The notes: generated by a model from the letters alone, not told the origin. 64,000 bases of DNA from Hormiphora californensis (GCA_020137815.1 CM035350.1:9828347-9892346); one strand, 5' to 3'; counted from the stretch's first letter, positions 36,030 through 45,784 are shown. Program-made: numbers and translations.

Positions 36030-37397
36030 TGTCACCCCTCCCTCTCCACACCAGCTCTCTCCGGTGCTCCTCTCCTGGGTCACCCCTCCCTCACCACACC
36101 TGCTCTCTCCGGTGTTCCTTTCCTGGGTCACCCCTCCCTCACCACACCTGCTCTCTCCGGTGCTCCTCTCCTGGGTCACCCCTCCCCCTCCACACCAGCT
36201 CTCTCCGGTGTTCCTCTCCTGGGTCACCCCTCCCTCACCACACCTGCTCTCTCCGGTGTTCCTTTCCTGGGTCACCCCTCCCTCTCCACACCAGCTCTCT
36301 CCGGTGTTCCTTTCCTGGGTCACCCCTCCCTCTCCACACCAGCTCTCTCCGGTGCTCCTCTCCTGGGTCACCCCTCCCTCACCACACCTGCTCTCTCCGG
36401 TGTTCCTTTCCTGGGTCACCCCTCCCTCTCCACACCAGCTCTCTCCGGTGCTCCTCTCCTGGGTCACCCCTCCCTCACCACACCTGCTCTCTCCGGTGTT
36501 CCTTTCCTGGGTCACCCCTCCCTCTCCACACCAGCTCTCTCCGGTGTTCCTTTCCTGGGTCACCCCTCCCTCTCCACACCAGCTCTCTCCGGTGCTCCTC
36601 TCCTGGGTCACCCCTCCCTCACCACACCTGCTCTCTCCGGTGTTCCTTTCCTGGGTCACCCCTCCCTCACCACACCTGCTCTCTCCGGTGCTCCTCTCCT
36701 GGGTCACCCCTCCCTCTCCACACCAGCTCTCTCCGGTGTTCCTTTCCTGGGTCACCCCTACGTCTCCGGTGTTCCTCTCCTGGGTCACCCCTCCCTCTCC
36801 ACACCTGCTCTCTCCGGTGCTCCTTTCCTGGGTCACCCCTCCCTCTCCACACCAGCTCTCTCCGGTGTTCCTTTCCTGGGTCACCCCTCCCTCTCCACAC
36901 CAGCTCTCTCCGGTGCTCCTCTCCTGGGTCACCCCTCCCTCTCCACACCAGCTCTCTCCGGTGCTCCTCTCCTGGGTCACCCCTCCCTCACCACACCTGC
37001 TCTCTCCGGTGTTCCTTTCCTGGGTCACCCCTCCCTCACCACACCTGCTCTCTCCGGTGCTCCTCTCCTGGGTCACCCCTCCCTCTCCACACCAGCTCTC
37101 TCCGGTGTTCCTTTCCTGGGTCACCCCTACGTCTCCGGTGTTCCTCTCCTGGGTCACCCCTCCCTCTCCACACCTGCTCTCTCCGGTGCTCCTTTCCTGG
37201 GTCACCCCTCCCTCTCCACACCAGCTCTCTCCGGTGTTCCTTTCCTGGGTCACCCCTCCCTCTCCACACCAGCTCTCTCCGGTGCTCCTCTCCTGGGTCA
37301 CCCCTCCCTCTCCACACCAGCTCTCTCCGGTGTTCCTTTCCTGGGTCACCCCTCCCTCACCACACCAGCTCTCTCCGATGCTCCTCTCCTGGACCAC
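36030..37397 (+). repeat. 48-bp tandem repeat array, about 28 units (LINE 5' region)
   Basis: Units read CTCTCCACACCAGCTCTCTC plus CGGTG(C/T)TCCT(C/T)TCCTGGGTCACCCCTCC, with A/T and C/T variants. Two units near 36,757 and 37,126 are shortened by about 12 bp (CCTACGTCTCCGGTG). These two are 369 bp apart within a nearly identical higher-order block. Because 48 is a multiple of three and the unit lacks stops, several frames on both strands stay open. I treat those as artefacts, not proteins. Confidence 0.95.
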
Positions 37398-37456
37398 CAC
37401 TTCGATCCCTACACCTGAGACCGCAACCGAATACTCTGCTCATTCTTCTTCTTCTC

Positions 37457-40129
37457 ATGGTACTCCCAGGCCTCAGCTTTAACGTATCCTGGTTAAGTGG
37501 AAGTGGTAAATCCCACAGTAGCACTTTTATAGACACCGAACCAGTCCCTGAGGATCAGACTACACCCACCAAAGCTAAACCTGACGCTGAATTCGTTACT
37601 CCCCAAGCAACAACTCCTCATCTCAGCAACACCACTCCCCAAGCAACAACTCCTCGTCTCAGCAACAGATACCTGAGCCGGAAAAGAACATGCAGCGAAC
37701 ATTCCATAGACGGATCCATATTAGACAATATCGGGCAGGATACACCGTCCCGGAATGAACCTGCATATTCACAGCTCGACTCCAGAGGCCCTGTATACGA
37801 CCCAAAGACCAACACACAGATACTGTTTAAGTCTACAGAAACAGACTTCCTGGATACCATTGACCTATTGAGCATTGGACGCCAAATAAGTCACGACCTG
37901 ATGGAGATACATGGGAACAACACCCTCAACTCGAAGTGCAAACTAAACATACGAACAGCCAGTAATGATTGTCCGAAAATATACAAGGACCTTATATCCG
38001 CACTCCTCAACACACGTCAATCAATCTACCCAGACATCCCCGGCGATGATTGGAACAATCTGACAATCATCTCCACCTACAGCAGGGAAAATGAAGTCAA
38101 ATTCGTCACTGCAAATGATGTCTTGACAATCGTCCATATCGGAAGATCGCAGACTGTTCAATACAAATCAAAATACAATATAGTGGACGCTCCTCTCGAC
38201 AAAATCAGTGCTCTATTCATCAACCCGAAACACAGGAGCTCTGTCAAGGTTATCACTAGCTCCTCCTCTGAAGAATCCCTTGACTTCCACTACTGGATAG
38301 TCCCCACATTCAGAACTCCAATACAAAATCCCATTCCACCTGCTGTGGAACCGGAATCCATCAGCCACACAACAGACTCGGCAAGAGAAACCACTGCCCA
38401 AGCATCTGACGAAACGAACGATCCCAAACCAGAGACCCGGGTAACCATAACCCCAGAAGAAAAAGATCCAGATGGCGCAACCGAGTCCACAACCACAAAA
38501 GAGATCAGTCCTGAAACAAGCTCAGAAGTGGCAACACCGGACTCGCCTAACCAAATTATCTTTGAACCCGACAGCAAAAACTTCATCAAAAGGGAACTGG
38601 CGACAAATATAATCACTTCGGCCAGCAAGAAAACCCTCAAGAAGCTCTGCGAAGCAGCCGACCACACCTTCACTGACATACTCGATGCAAGGATGCTCCT
38701 TCTCAAAGACCTAGACTCTATCTTTGAAGAAACTAGTAGGCCCTCGGCTAAGTTTTGCCGAGCCATGCTGGAACAGTTGACATCAACCGCCGTAAACTTG
38801 GAACTAGACCGACTTGAAATTGAGTCAAGTGTCAACACGGTGGCCTTCAAAAGAACTCTACTGGTCAAACACTGGTGCGAAGATTCTGAATCTACCCCAC
38901 ATACAGCTAGCCAAAAACCCGTTACTGCAGCAAGCTTAAAGAAATCTTCCAGGAAACAGCAGATTAAGGCCCCGACCGATCAACAGAAGGTTGGAGAATC
39001 CTCAGAACACACCAATGGGAACAGACAGGAAGATGTAGCCAAACAACCCGCTCAGCCTGAATCCTCTAAAGATATCATAATCAAGCTAATGGAAGAAAGA
39101 CTTCTCTCACTGGAAAGAAAGATGGACTCGATGTCAGCGGCAATGGTCGCCAGCGACAACGGAACAGAACTGCTCCTAAGAGAATCAGAAACGAAGATCA
39201 AGAACCTCCAGAAATCAGTGGAAGATCAGCAAAAACTCTTACAGAATCAGCAACTGTTGATCAATCAACTTCAAACCACCACGAACAACCTGAACCAAGC
39301 CCTTGAGAAATGCACCAAGGACCTCCAAGAACTCCGACCTACCCCTAGCAACCACCAACCATCCTACAACTCACGGAGGAGGCAGGGCTCTACTAGACCA
39401 GATCAAAGCACAACCAGCTCTGGCAACACCACTCCAAACACCATCAGTCCCCACATGAGGCAGCCCAACGCACAACCACCCACTCAGAGAGGAACCACAA
39501 CTGCAAGTGGAGACCTCGCTCCAAGAAAACCAAAATGCTTCATAGCCCACGGCGCGGAAATGGACTCATTTGATAGGACGCTGTTCTCAAAATCTTTCGA
39601 CATCGAAACACACAAGATAACATCACTAGAGGAGGCCAAGACTGAACCCTCACATCCCAGTGAACTCCAAAAAGCTATCAGGAAGCATCGCCCCGGTGCC
39701 ATCGTCCTTCACGTAGGCAAGGAGGACATCCTTAAAAAACTTAAAGACAAGCAACCTATTTCAGCTGAGATAGAAATACTAAAGTCTGTGGTAAAAGGGA
39801 TACTACAAAACACCCCCTCTAAGATCTGCGTATCTCTACCGATACCGGCTCCCAAACTACCATCTCTCGATGCCAGCATCAAAAACTGGAACCTACAAAT
39901 ATCCAGATTCATCACAGAACTCAGGAAAAACCCAGCCTTCACTAACCGGGTATTCACAATAAACAACGCCAGAATCGGTGAACACACTACAACCCAAGTT
40001 GCAACAGACAGTGGGATAGAAAGTATACCAACCGAACATGGTGGGAAAAAACTCTGGCTAAATCTCAGAGAAGGGCTAAACAGAATGACCAATCCTAACC
40101 ACAAAAGAAGAACTCACAATGAAGAGTAA
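37457..40129 (+). CDS. LINE ORF1: coiled coil and degenerate SGNH-hydrolase-like domain
   Basis: The first ATG after the array (37,457) gives about 890 residues; the frame is also open back through the array. Residues 1-530 are mostly Ser/Thr/Pro/Glu-rich. Residues about 540-630 (ERLLSLERKMDSMSAAM, KNLQKSVEDQQKLLQNQQLL) form a coiled coil. The last 200 residues follow the SGNH/GDSL-esterase layout known from ORF1 of some LINEs: CFIAHGAEMDS in place of the GDS block, PGAIVLHVGKED in place of the GxND block, KICVSLPIP, then PTEHGGKKLWLNL as the His block. The nucleophile and Asn blocks look altered, so hydrolase activity is doubtful. The stop overlaps the ORF2 start by 11 bp. Confidence 0.75.
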   Translation: MVLPGLSFNVSWLSGSGKSHSSTFIDTEPVPEDQTTPTKAKPDAEFVTPQATTPHLSNTTPQATTPRLSNRYLSRKRTCSEHSIDGSILDNIGQDTPSRNEPAYSQLDSRGPVYDPKTNTQILFKSTETDFLDTIDLLSIGRQISHDLMEIHGNNTLNSKCKLNIRTASNDCPKIYKDLISALLNTRQSIYPDIPGDDWNNLTIISTYSRENEVKFVTANDVLTIVHIGRSQTVQYKSKYNIVDAPLDKISALFINPKHRSSVKVITSSSSEESLDFHYWIVPTFRTPIQNPIPPAVEPESISHTTDSARETTAQASDETNDPKPETRVTITPEEKDPDGATESTTTKEISPETSSEVATPDSPNQIIFEPDSKNFIKRELATNIITSASKKTLKKLCEAADHTFTDILDARMLLLKDLDSIFEETSRPSAKFCRAMLEQLTSTAVNLELDRLEIESSVNTVAFKRTLLVKHWCEDSESTPHTASQKPVTAASLKKSSRKQQIKAPTDQQKVGESSEHTNGNRQEDVAKQPAQPESSKDIIIKLMEERLLSLERKMDSMSAAMVASDNGTELLLRESETKIKNLQKSVEDQQKLLQNQQLLINQLQTTTNNLNQALEKCTKDLQELRPTPSNHQPSYNSRRRQGSTRPDQSTTSSGNTTPNTISPHMRQPNAQPPTQRGTTTASGDLAPRKPKCFIAHGAEMDSFDRTLFSKSFDIETHKITSLEEAKTEPSHPSELQKAIRKHRPGAIVLHVGKEDILKKLKDKQPISAEIEILKSVVKGILQNTPSKICVSLPIPAPKLPSLDASIKNWNLQISRFITELRKNPAFTNRVFTINNARIGEHTTTQVATDSGIESIPTEHGGKKLWLNLREGLNRMTNPNHKRRTHNEE

Positions 40130-43100
40130 TTCTCAAGGTGCACCCGAGGCAAACAGTTGCACGCTCAACATCGTGTCCTGGAACATTCACGGAATCAAAG
40201 ACGCTAATCTTGGGCCCAAAACCAACTGTCATGAATTCCTCGCCCAACTGGGTGGTTCCCACGTATTCCTGCTACAAGAAACAAAGGGATCTGTTGAAGT
40301 TGACAGCTACATCTGCCACAACAAGACACGTCCCAACCCACGATCTGGCGGACTAACCATCGGCGTCCACTCAACTATAGCAGCACACACTAAACTAATC
40401 AAAACTGACCACGAGGACCTTCTCGCACTAAGGATTTCCAGGAAAATCACCGGGACAGGGAAGGACCTCACCATCATTAATGTATACGACTCCCCACCCG
40501 AAAGCAGTTACAAAAAGAAATGGGCAGGTACCAGTGAGGAGAGGGACACACTCCATGACCTGAGCCAACTGCTCCTATCTCTAAGGCAAACCGAGATCCT
40601 AATTGCCGGTGACATGAACGCTAGATTGAGTGGACTCAACACGATCCCACCGACTCAACACATCTCTGATGACATTCTCTCCAGCGGAGACCCGTCTTAT
40701 AAGGAACTCCGCACCAGCAAAGATACTGTCTGCAATGACAGAGGAGCCAAGCTACTTGACTGTCTGTCATCAGCTGAGCTTACCATCCTAAACGGCTGTA
40801 CAATTGGCGATCTAACAGGACAGTATACCTGTCACACGTACAATGGAGCTAGTGTTGTTGATTACATCATTGCCTCTGATAGCATTCGCTGCTCCACCCG
40901 ATCTCTCAAGGTCAGGCCACTCCTGCCACTATCGGACCACTGCCCAATAGAAGTGACGCTTAACACCAAGACGACATTGAAAAGTGCAACAGCCCAAAGG
41001 AAGTTTCTAAACCTACCAGACGCTCCTCGGCGAACCAAATGGAAAGACACTACCGCCCAGCTACTCAAAGAACGGCAAATGAAGGACTCTGATGCTATCT
41101 CTGGGTTAATCCGGACAACCTGCAATTGCCGTGATGATGTGTACACCATGAACCAAAAAATATCAGATCTGCTTGCCGCCCAACTCAAAAGCACTGAACC
41201 AGCTGTAGACAAGAAAAAGAAGCACAAAAAACGATACACGAAATCTAAATGGTATGATAAAGAGTGTGACATCCTACGCTTTGAAACCAACCGCCTTGCA
41301 CGAGCCCAGGGCAAGGGGAAAACTGCTAACCCCAGGATCAAAGACCTCTACCACCAGCAGAAACGATTGTATCGTCGAACAATGAGGAACAAGAAGAGCC
41401 AGCTCAAGCAAAACTTGAGCAGCAGAATTCTCTCATCCAAAACATTGAACTGGGACACAATCGAGGAACTGAAACAGCAATTCGATCAAAAAGAGGAACT
41501 CAGCATCTCTCATATGACCGACTTCCACAGCTTCTTCAATCAGCTTTACTCCAAAAATCAGAACGAGAAAACTGACACCTGGAAAGCTGACATCCATACT
41601 AAAATCAATCTGCAATCAGACCTGGAAAATGCACTCAACCAACCTATATGCACTAATGATGTCGAAAAGGCTATCAAGGATCTAAAAAGGGGCAAATCGC
41701 CAGGCATTGATGGAATACCTAACGAACTACTCAAAGAGGCATGTCCCAACACGATACAGCTACTCACACATCTGTATAACCAATGCCTCGAACACGGCGT
41801 GTACCCTTGGAACACTACGGTTATAACACCTATCCACAAAAAAGGGCCCAAACATGACCCTAACAACTACCGAGCCATTGCTGTAGGGAGCAGTCTGGGG
41901 CGTGTCTTCTCCGCCATCTATCTGGAGCGCCTAGTGAACTTCAGGAAGACTCACTGCCCGGACCCGCCCAACCAACAAGGCTTTGTGAAGGGTGCCCAAA
42001 CCAGCGACCACCTCTTAACACTCCATACTGCCATTCAGAAAGGAATACAGAACAAAGGAAGGCTCTACACTTGCTTTATCGACTTTCGTAAGGCATTTGA
42101 TGGCCTCAACAGAGACGCCCTTCTCCTAAAACTGCTAAACCTTGGAGTTCGTGGGAAGTTCTTCAATGTACTCGACCACATGTACAACAACTCCAAGGCT
42201 CGCCTAAAACTAGCCCAGAAACTCTCTGATCTCATTGACATCCAAATTGGTACAGAACAAGGGCATGTCACAAGTCCAGAGCTTTTCAAGTGTTTCCTCT
42301 TGGACCTATCCACAATACTCAATGATAAAGACCTAAAATCTGACCCAGTAGCACTAGGAACAGCCCTAGTGACTCACTTGCTCTGGGCTGATGATCTGGT
42401 ACTTATGTCAACCTCGGCTAAGGGTCTACAAAAACTCCTCGATGCCCTCTACCGGTTCTGCTCTGATTGGGATCTTACCGTTAACACCGAAAAAACGGCT
42501 ATAATGGTCTTTAACCAAGCTGGGAGGAAACTCAAAGAATCCAATGGCTTTCTCTACGGCGACTCACACATCCCATCAACCAAGACCTATCAATATCTCG
42601 GTTTGACTTTCTCGGTGAATGGTAACCTACGAGAAGCCCAAAAACAACTGAGAATCAAGAGCATGCGGAGCATTTTCGCCATAAAAAGAATAGTGGATAT
42701 CAGATCAATATCCAAGCAAGCGGCCCTAAAACTATTTGATGCTCTGGTAGCACCTGTAGCAGGGTATGCATCAGCTATCTGGCTGCACGAAACAAGATTT
42801 CTCAAGACATCTATAAATGGGAAGCATGTGAAAACTACATCGAAGGACATCTGGGACGACCAAACAGAAAAATGTCAAACCAGCTTTCTGAGATGGCTAC
42901 TAGGACTTCGGAAAAACACACCGCTACCTCCACTCTACGGGGACACTGATAGAGTCCCCCTGGCCGTAAGAAACAGCAAACACCTGCTGGACTTCCACAA
43001 TAGACTATGTATCATGAGCAACACTCTCGACAACCAAAGCAAGCTAGTCGTACACGCCTATAACGAACAGAAGCGACTACAGTTGCCCTGGTATCAAAGT

Positions 43101-43619
43101 GTCCTAAGGACCTCCGAGATATTCGACTCCAATGCCCACCACCCGCAGAAGACACTTCTCCCTAACTCCCAACTCGTGCAGGCCCGTATCTCAGATTGGT
43201 TTTGGACCCAATGGGACGATATTCGCCACAGCAACCGGAAGCTTGAATTCTACAACAGTGTCAAGACCGGACATGGCTTTGAGGATTACCTAGAAAGAAG
43301 GACGGCACCTGACTTCATCAAGTTAAGAACGAGTACCCACCGCCTAAAAATCGAAACCGGACGCCATAACAAAACTGACAGATCTGAGCGCCTCTGTGAT
43401 GATTGCTCCTCGCCCGAGTCTATACCTCTTCTGCGTGCCCTCCCTTTCTTCGACCCAATCATCCAAGATGAGTGGCACATGCTGAATGAATGCACCCGCA
43501 CCAAATCAGCTCGAGACCGCCTAACAGATCAAGACAGAACCTCCCTTCGTGGTCATGTCTTCCCCTCACATATCAATCATCATCTCTCTCACCTAATTCA
43601 CACCATCATCAACCCATAA
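40119..43619 (+). CDS. LINE ORF2: endonuclease and reverse transcriptase
   Basis: 1,166 residues starting at ATG 40,119 inside the end of ORF1. The apurinic-type endonuclease spans residues about 15-290: IVSWNIHGI, LLQETKG, IAGDMNARL, LSDHCPIEV. The RT spans about 500-830: GKSPGIDGIPNELLKEA, ITPIHKKGPKHDPNNYRAI, CFIDFRKAFD (about 652) and LLWADDLVLMS (about 753-763). The Asp residues of motifs A and C are present. A C-terminal CDDC...HMLNEC Cys/His motif (about 1,092-1,130) is a possible nucleic-acid-binding finger. No RNase H domain is evident. The enzyme would nick target DNA and prime cDNA synthesis in place. Confidence 0.93.
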   Translation: MKSNSQGAPEANSCTLNIVSWNIHGIKDANLGPKTNCHEFLAQLGGSHVFLLQETKGSVEVDSYICHNKTRPNPRSGGLTIGVHSTIAAHTKLIKTDHEDLLALRISRKITGTGKDLTIINVYDSPPESSYKKKWAGTSEERDTLHDLSQLLLSLRQTEILIAGDMNARLSGLNTIPPTQHISDDILSSGDPSYKELRTSKDTVCNDRGAKLLDCLSSAELTILNGCTIGDLTGQYTCHTYNGASVVDYIIASDSIRCSTRSLKVRPLLPLSDHCPIEVTLNTKTTLKSATAQRKFLNLPDAPRRTKWKDTTAQLLKERQMKDSDAISGLIRTTCNCRDDVYTMNQKISDLLAAQLKSTEPAVDKKKKHKKRYTKSKWYDKECDILRFETNRLARAQGKGKTANPRIKDLYHQQKRLYRRTMRNKKSQLKQNLSSRILSSKTLNWDTIEELKQQFDQKEELSISHMTDFHSFFNQLYSKNQNEKTDTWKADIHTKINLQSDLENALNQPICTNDVEKAIKDLKRGKSPGIDGIPNELLKEACPNTIQLLTHLYNQCLEHGVYPWNTTVITPIHKKGPKHDPNNYRAIAVGSSLGRVFSAIYLERLVNFRKTHCPDPPNQQGFVKGAQTSDHLLTLHTAIQKGIQNKGRLYTCFIDFRKAFDGLNRDALLLKLLNLGVRGKFFNVLDHMYNNSKARLKLAQKLSDLIDIQIGTEQGHVTSPELFKCFLLDLSTILNDKDLKSDPVALGTALVTHLLWADDLVLMSTSAKGLQKLLDALYRFCSDWDLTVNTEKTAIMVFNQAGRKLKESNGFLYGDSHIPSTKTYQYLGLTFSVNGNLREAQKQLRIKSMRSIFAIKRIVDIRSISKQAALKLFDALVAPVAGYASAIWLHETRFLKTSINGKHVKTTSKDIWDDQTEKCQTSFLRWLLGLRKNTPLPPLYGDTDRVPLAVRNSKHLLDFHNRLCIMSNTLDNQSKLVVHAYNEQKRLQLPWYQSVLRTSEIFDSNAHHPQKTLLPNSQLVQARISDWFWTQWDDIRHSNRKLEFYNSVKTGHGFEDYLERRTAPDFIKLRTSTHRLKIETGRHNKTDRSERLCDDCSSPESIPLLRALPFFDPIIQDEWHMLNECTRTKSARDRLTDQDRTSLRGHVFPSHINHHLSHLIHTIINP

Positions 43620-43743
43620 TACACACACTACCACCGCCCACCATACCTCTCCTCTCAACCCCCCTGAACCCTCTCTCTACCCCTCCTACTCCCACTTTTT
43701 TTATAGTTATATGACAATAATATTATTGTTAAGTACTTTTTAA

Positions 43744-43808
43744 TTTGAATCTTGAATCTTGAATCTTGAATCTTGAATCTTGAATCTTGAATCTTGAATC
43801 TTGAATCT
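43744..43808 (+). repeat. (TTGAATC)n tail of the inserted LINE
   Basis: About nine copies of the heptamer immediately before the junction back into the CR1-like ORF2. Heptamer tails instead of poly(A) are known in several LINE clades. Confidence 0.95.
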
Positions 43809-44435
43809 ATTGGAGATGGGAGAAGTACCAGGTAAGGTCTTGGCAAGGACCAAATCCAGTGTACCACCCGCTATATGAGTAGGTTCCGAAACAAATTGAT
43901 GAAAATGATGGTCATCGAGAAGCCCGAGAAAGGTTTTAGTTGATCCGGAACTGGTATCTTGCACATGTATGTTGAAATCACCTGAAATAACCACCTCTCC
44001 AGGTCGTTCCGAAAGGTCATGGAGCAACGACTCGAATTCATCGAAGAAGGTAGAAATAGGGCTGGATGGAGGGCGATAGATGCCAAGAAGACGGAGGGGT
44101 TGGAACTTGGTTCCCTGAGCTGTAGGATTGGAACTCTTTTGAGTGATGAGAGTTTCCACACACTCGAATGATGAAAATGAGTGCTTTACCTGAACATGGT
44201 GGAAGGATTTCCTCATGAGGATGGCGACACCACCTCCTCTAGAGCCACGCGGCCTGCTAACCAACTTGTAGCCATGCTCTCTAGTCTCTCTCTCAATAGC
44301 ACTCTCATCTAAGTGTAACCACGTCTCGCTTAAACACACTGCATCAATATCACTGTCAGAAATACTCAATAAAACATCTAACAACTTGTTACGCAACGAG
44401 AAACAGTTAACAGTGGCCAGTTTTAACCCTACTGG
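43809..44435 (-). CDS. CR1-like ORF2, endonuclease portion
   Basis: 209 codons from the -1 frame after the ORF1 slippery site to the insertion junction. Endonuclease motifs: LATVNCFSLRNKLLDVL, VCLSETWLH with the catalytic Glu, GGGVAILMR, LLGIYRPPSS, VISGDFNIH, and GGTLDLVLAKTLPG. No ATG is required if it is made by -1 frameshifting. The first internal ATG-like start would cut into the domain. The remaining endonuclease motif and the RT are at 33,707-36,028. Confidence 0.88.
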
Positions 44436-45649
44436 TTTTTTGAACGAGCTTCATTGAACTTAGACAGATACAAGGGACAATCTCGACTGTTTGCAGCATG
44501 GGCAACATCTGACTTTTTCGCAACAGAACAGTTATTACATTTAGGAGTGAAACTTTCGTTAGATTTTGCCGTACAGTCTTTAGAAGAATGTTCTTGAGAA
44601 CAGTGGGTACACACTGGACGTCTGTTACACACATCTTGCGTGTGGTGGAAGTCCTGACAATTATAACACTGAATAACCCGCACACGATCCACCACCCTAC
44701 ACGCCATATAACCAACATATACTACTCCTTGTCCCAGTATCTGCCGTTTGATTGTAGTAGGCAGCCTTAGTCCAATTGTACATGTATCAGGGACACGATC
44801 ATTTACCCTGTAGTATATCACATCAATGTTATCATTGTCCAGTTGCTCATTTTTCTCCTTAAGCATACCAAGTATTTCCTGGCACCTCACCGAGCGATCA
44901 GTAGTTTGCCTCATGGAATCAGTAAGAGGGAAGTTGAGGACTGTTATCTTGCAAGTGGGTTCGGATCGAACTCTGACAGTTGTTGAAGAGAGGTCCTTAT
45001 TGAGGGCATCTGCTGCCTTATCACCATCAGTACTGGGCACAGTAATGATCACCGCATTTTTCGTCTTGACCAACCGAGAGACTTTCGTTTTAGACAGGGC
45101 AGTCTCACTGAGCCTGTGTACTTCATCAACATCAGCCTCCTTGCAGTCAACGACGATTTTCCTGTATGATGGTTTTGTTGGAGGGGCAGTAAGAGGTATG
45201 GCAGCTGGGAGCACTGTAGGAATGGAGGGGGTGGAAGGTTTTCCAGACATAGCAAGTTGGGCATAAGATGGTTGGAGTTGCTGAATGGTTTCTTTGACAG
45301 TCAGCTGGAGTTCTTCCCGGAATTGGATAAACCGTTCATCTTGTTGTTTTGCAAGTTTGACGAGGATATTTGCGTCACTGTTATTATCATTCTGAGCTGG
45401 TTTGTTGCATTGGGTAGCTTCGTTCCAAAGCGCTCTATAGGCGACCTTTATAACCTTCCATAAGTCATTTCTACTGACCGTACGTTCGGTGTTTCCAGAC
45501 ATTTCTCCGTTATCTTGTAGCAGGCTAAACAGGTTCATTTGGGTGAGCATTTCTTCAACTTTCTCCAGCTCACATTGGATATCGGGTGGATCAGCCATCT
45601 CGTCTCTTTTATCAGACATGGGACTGCCCATCGTGGGCTGTTGATACAT
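44429..45649 (-). CDS. CR1-like ORF1 with CCHC zinc knuckles
   Basis: 406 residues from ATG 45,649. The N-terminal 130 residues are helical and charged. Residues 190-300 (KVSRLVKTKNAVIITVPS, CKITVLNFPLT, NIDVIYYRVNDRVP) look like an RRM-like fold. The C terminus has Cys/His knuckles: CYNCQDFHHTQDVC, CTHCSQEHSSKDC and CNNC...HAANSRDC. This is a Gag-like RNA-binding protein. The frame ends SKNQ-stop, and the codons TCA AAA AAC just before the stop form an A AAA AAC heptamer. Confidence 0.9.
   Translation of the reverse strand: MYQQPTMGSPMSDKRDEMADPPDIQCELEKVEEMLTQMNLFSLLQDNGEMSGNTERTVSRNDLWKVIKVAYRALWNEATQCNKPAQNDNNSDANILVKLAKQQDERFIQFREELQLTVKETIQQLQPSYAQLAMSGKPSTPSIPTVLPAAIPLTAPPTKPSYRKIVVDCKEADVDEVHRLSETALSKTKVSRLVKTKNAVIITVPSTDGDKAADALNKDLSSTTVRVRSEPTCKITVLNFPLTDSMRQTTDRSVRCQEILGMLKEKNEQLDNDNIDVIYYRVNDRVPDTCTIGLRLPTTIKRQILGQGVVYVGYMACRVVDRVRVIQCYNCQDFHHTQDVCNRRPVCTHCSQEHSSKDCTAKSNESFTPKCNNCSVAKKSDVAHAANSRDCPLYLSKFNEARSKNQ
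44435..44441 (-). promoter_or_regulatory. Candidate -1 frameshift slippery heptamer (A AAA AAC)
   Basis: In ORF1 phase the sequence is A AAA AAC, two codons before the ORF1 stop. A -1 slip enters the ORF2 frame, which is open from there through the endonuclease. Whether a downstream stimulatory structure exists was not established. Confidence 0.5.
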
Positions 45650-45784
45650 TCGATCTACCTGCTCAAATTAATTTGTTTAAAGTAGTGTTGAAAAGCTTGC
45701 AGTCTTGTTAGTTTCGGTCGATCTTATTCGGCAAGGTTATTTGAAAAATCACAAGCTACCAGTTGGTAACGATTCTGCACTATT

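Larger units (their letters stand above)
36029..43808 (+). mobile_element. Intact LINE nested in the CR1-like element
   Basis: Plus-strand element of about 7.8 kb: a 48-bp repeat array at the 5' end, ORF1, ORF2, a short AT-rich 3' UTR and a tail of about nine TTGAATC units. Both ORFs are open with catalytic residues in place, so the copy may be recent. The borders are defined by the interrupted ORF2 of the host element. No target duplication is seen. The RT and the C-terminal Cys/His motif suggest a LINE of the I/Nimb-like or related groups, but the clade is not certain. Confidence 0.85.
33256..45698 (-). mobile_element. CR1/L2-like non-LTR retrotransposon, split by another LINE
   Basis: Minus-strand element of about 4.7 kb when the insertion at 36,029-43,808 is disregarded. 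In order: leader (to about 45,698), ORF1 with CCHC knuckles, ORF2 with apurinic-type endonuclease and reverse transcriptase, a 450-bp 3' UTR and a short tail of ATTGA units (33,256-33,275). The coding parts carry no other stop. The clade is judged from the RT and its C-terminal region, which follow the CR1/L2 pattern. Confidence 0.85.

Noticed and set aside
35999-37456. Very long open frames on both strands through the 48-bp array (PLPLHTSSLRCSFPGS-type and GESWCGEGGVTQERNT-type proteins)
   Set aside because: The unit length is a multiple of three and lacks stops, so all such frames stay open by construction. Only the part after the array resembles a protein.
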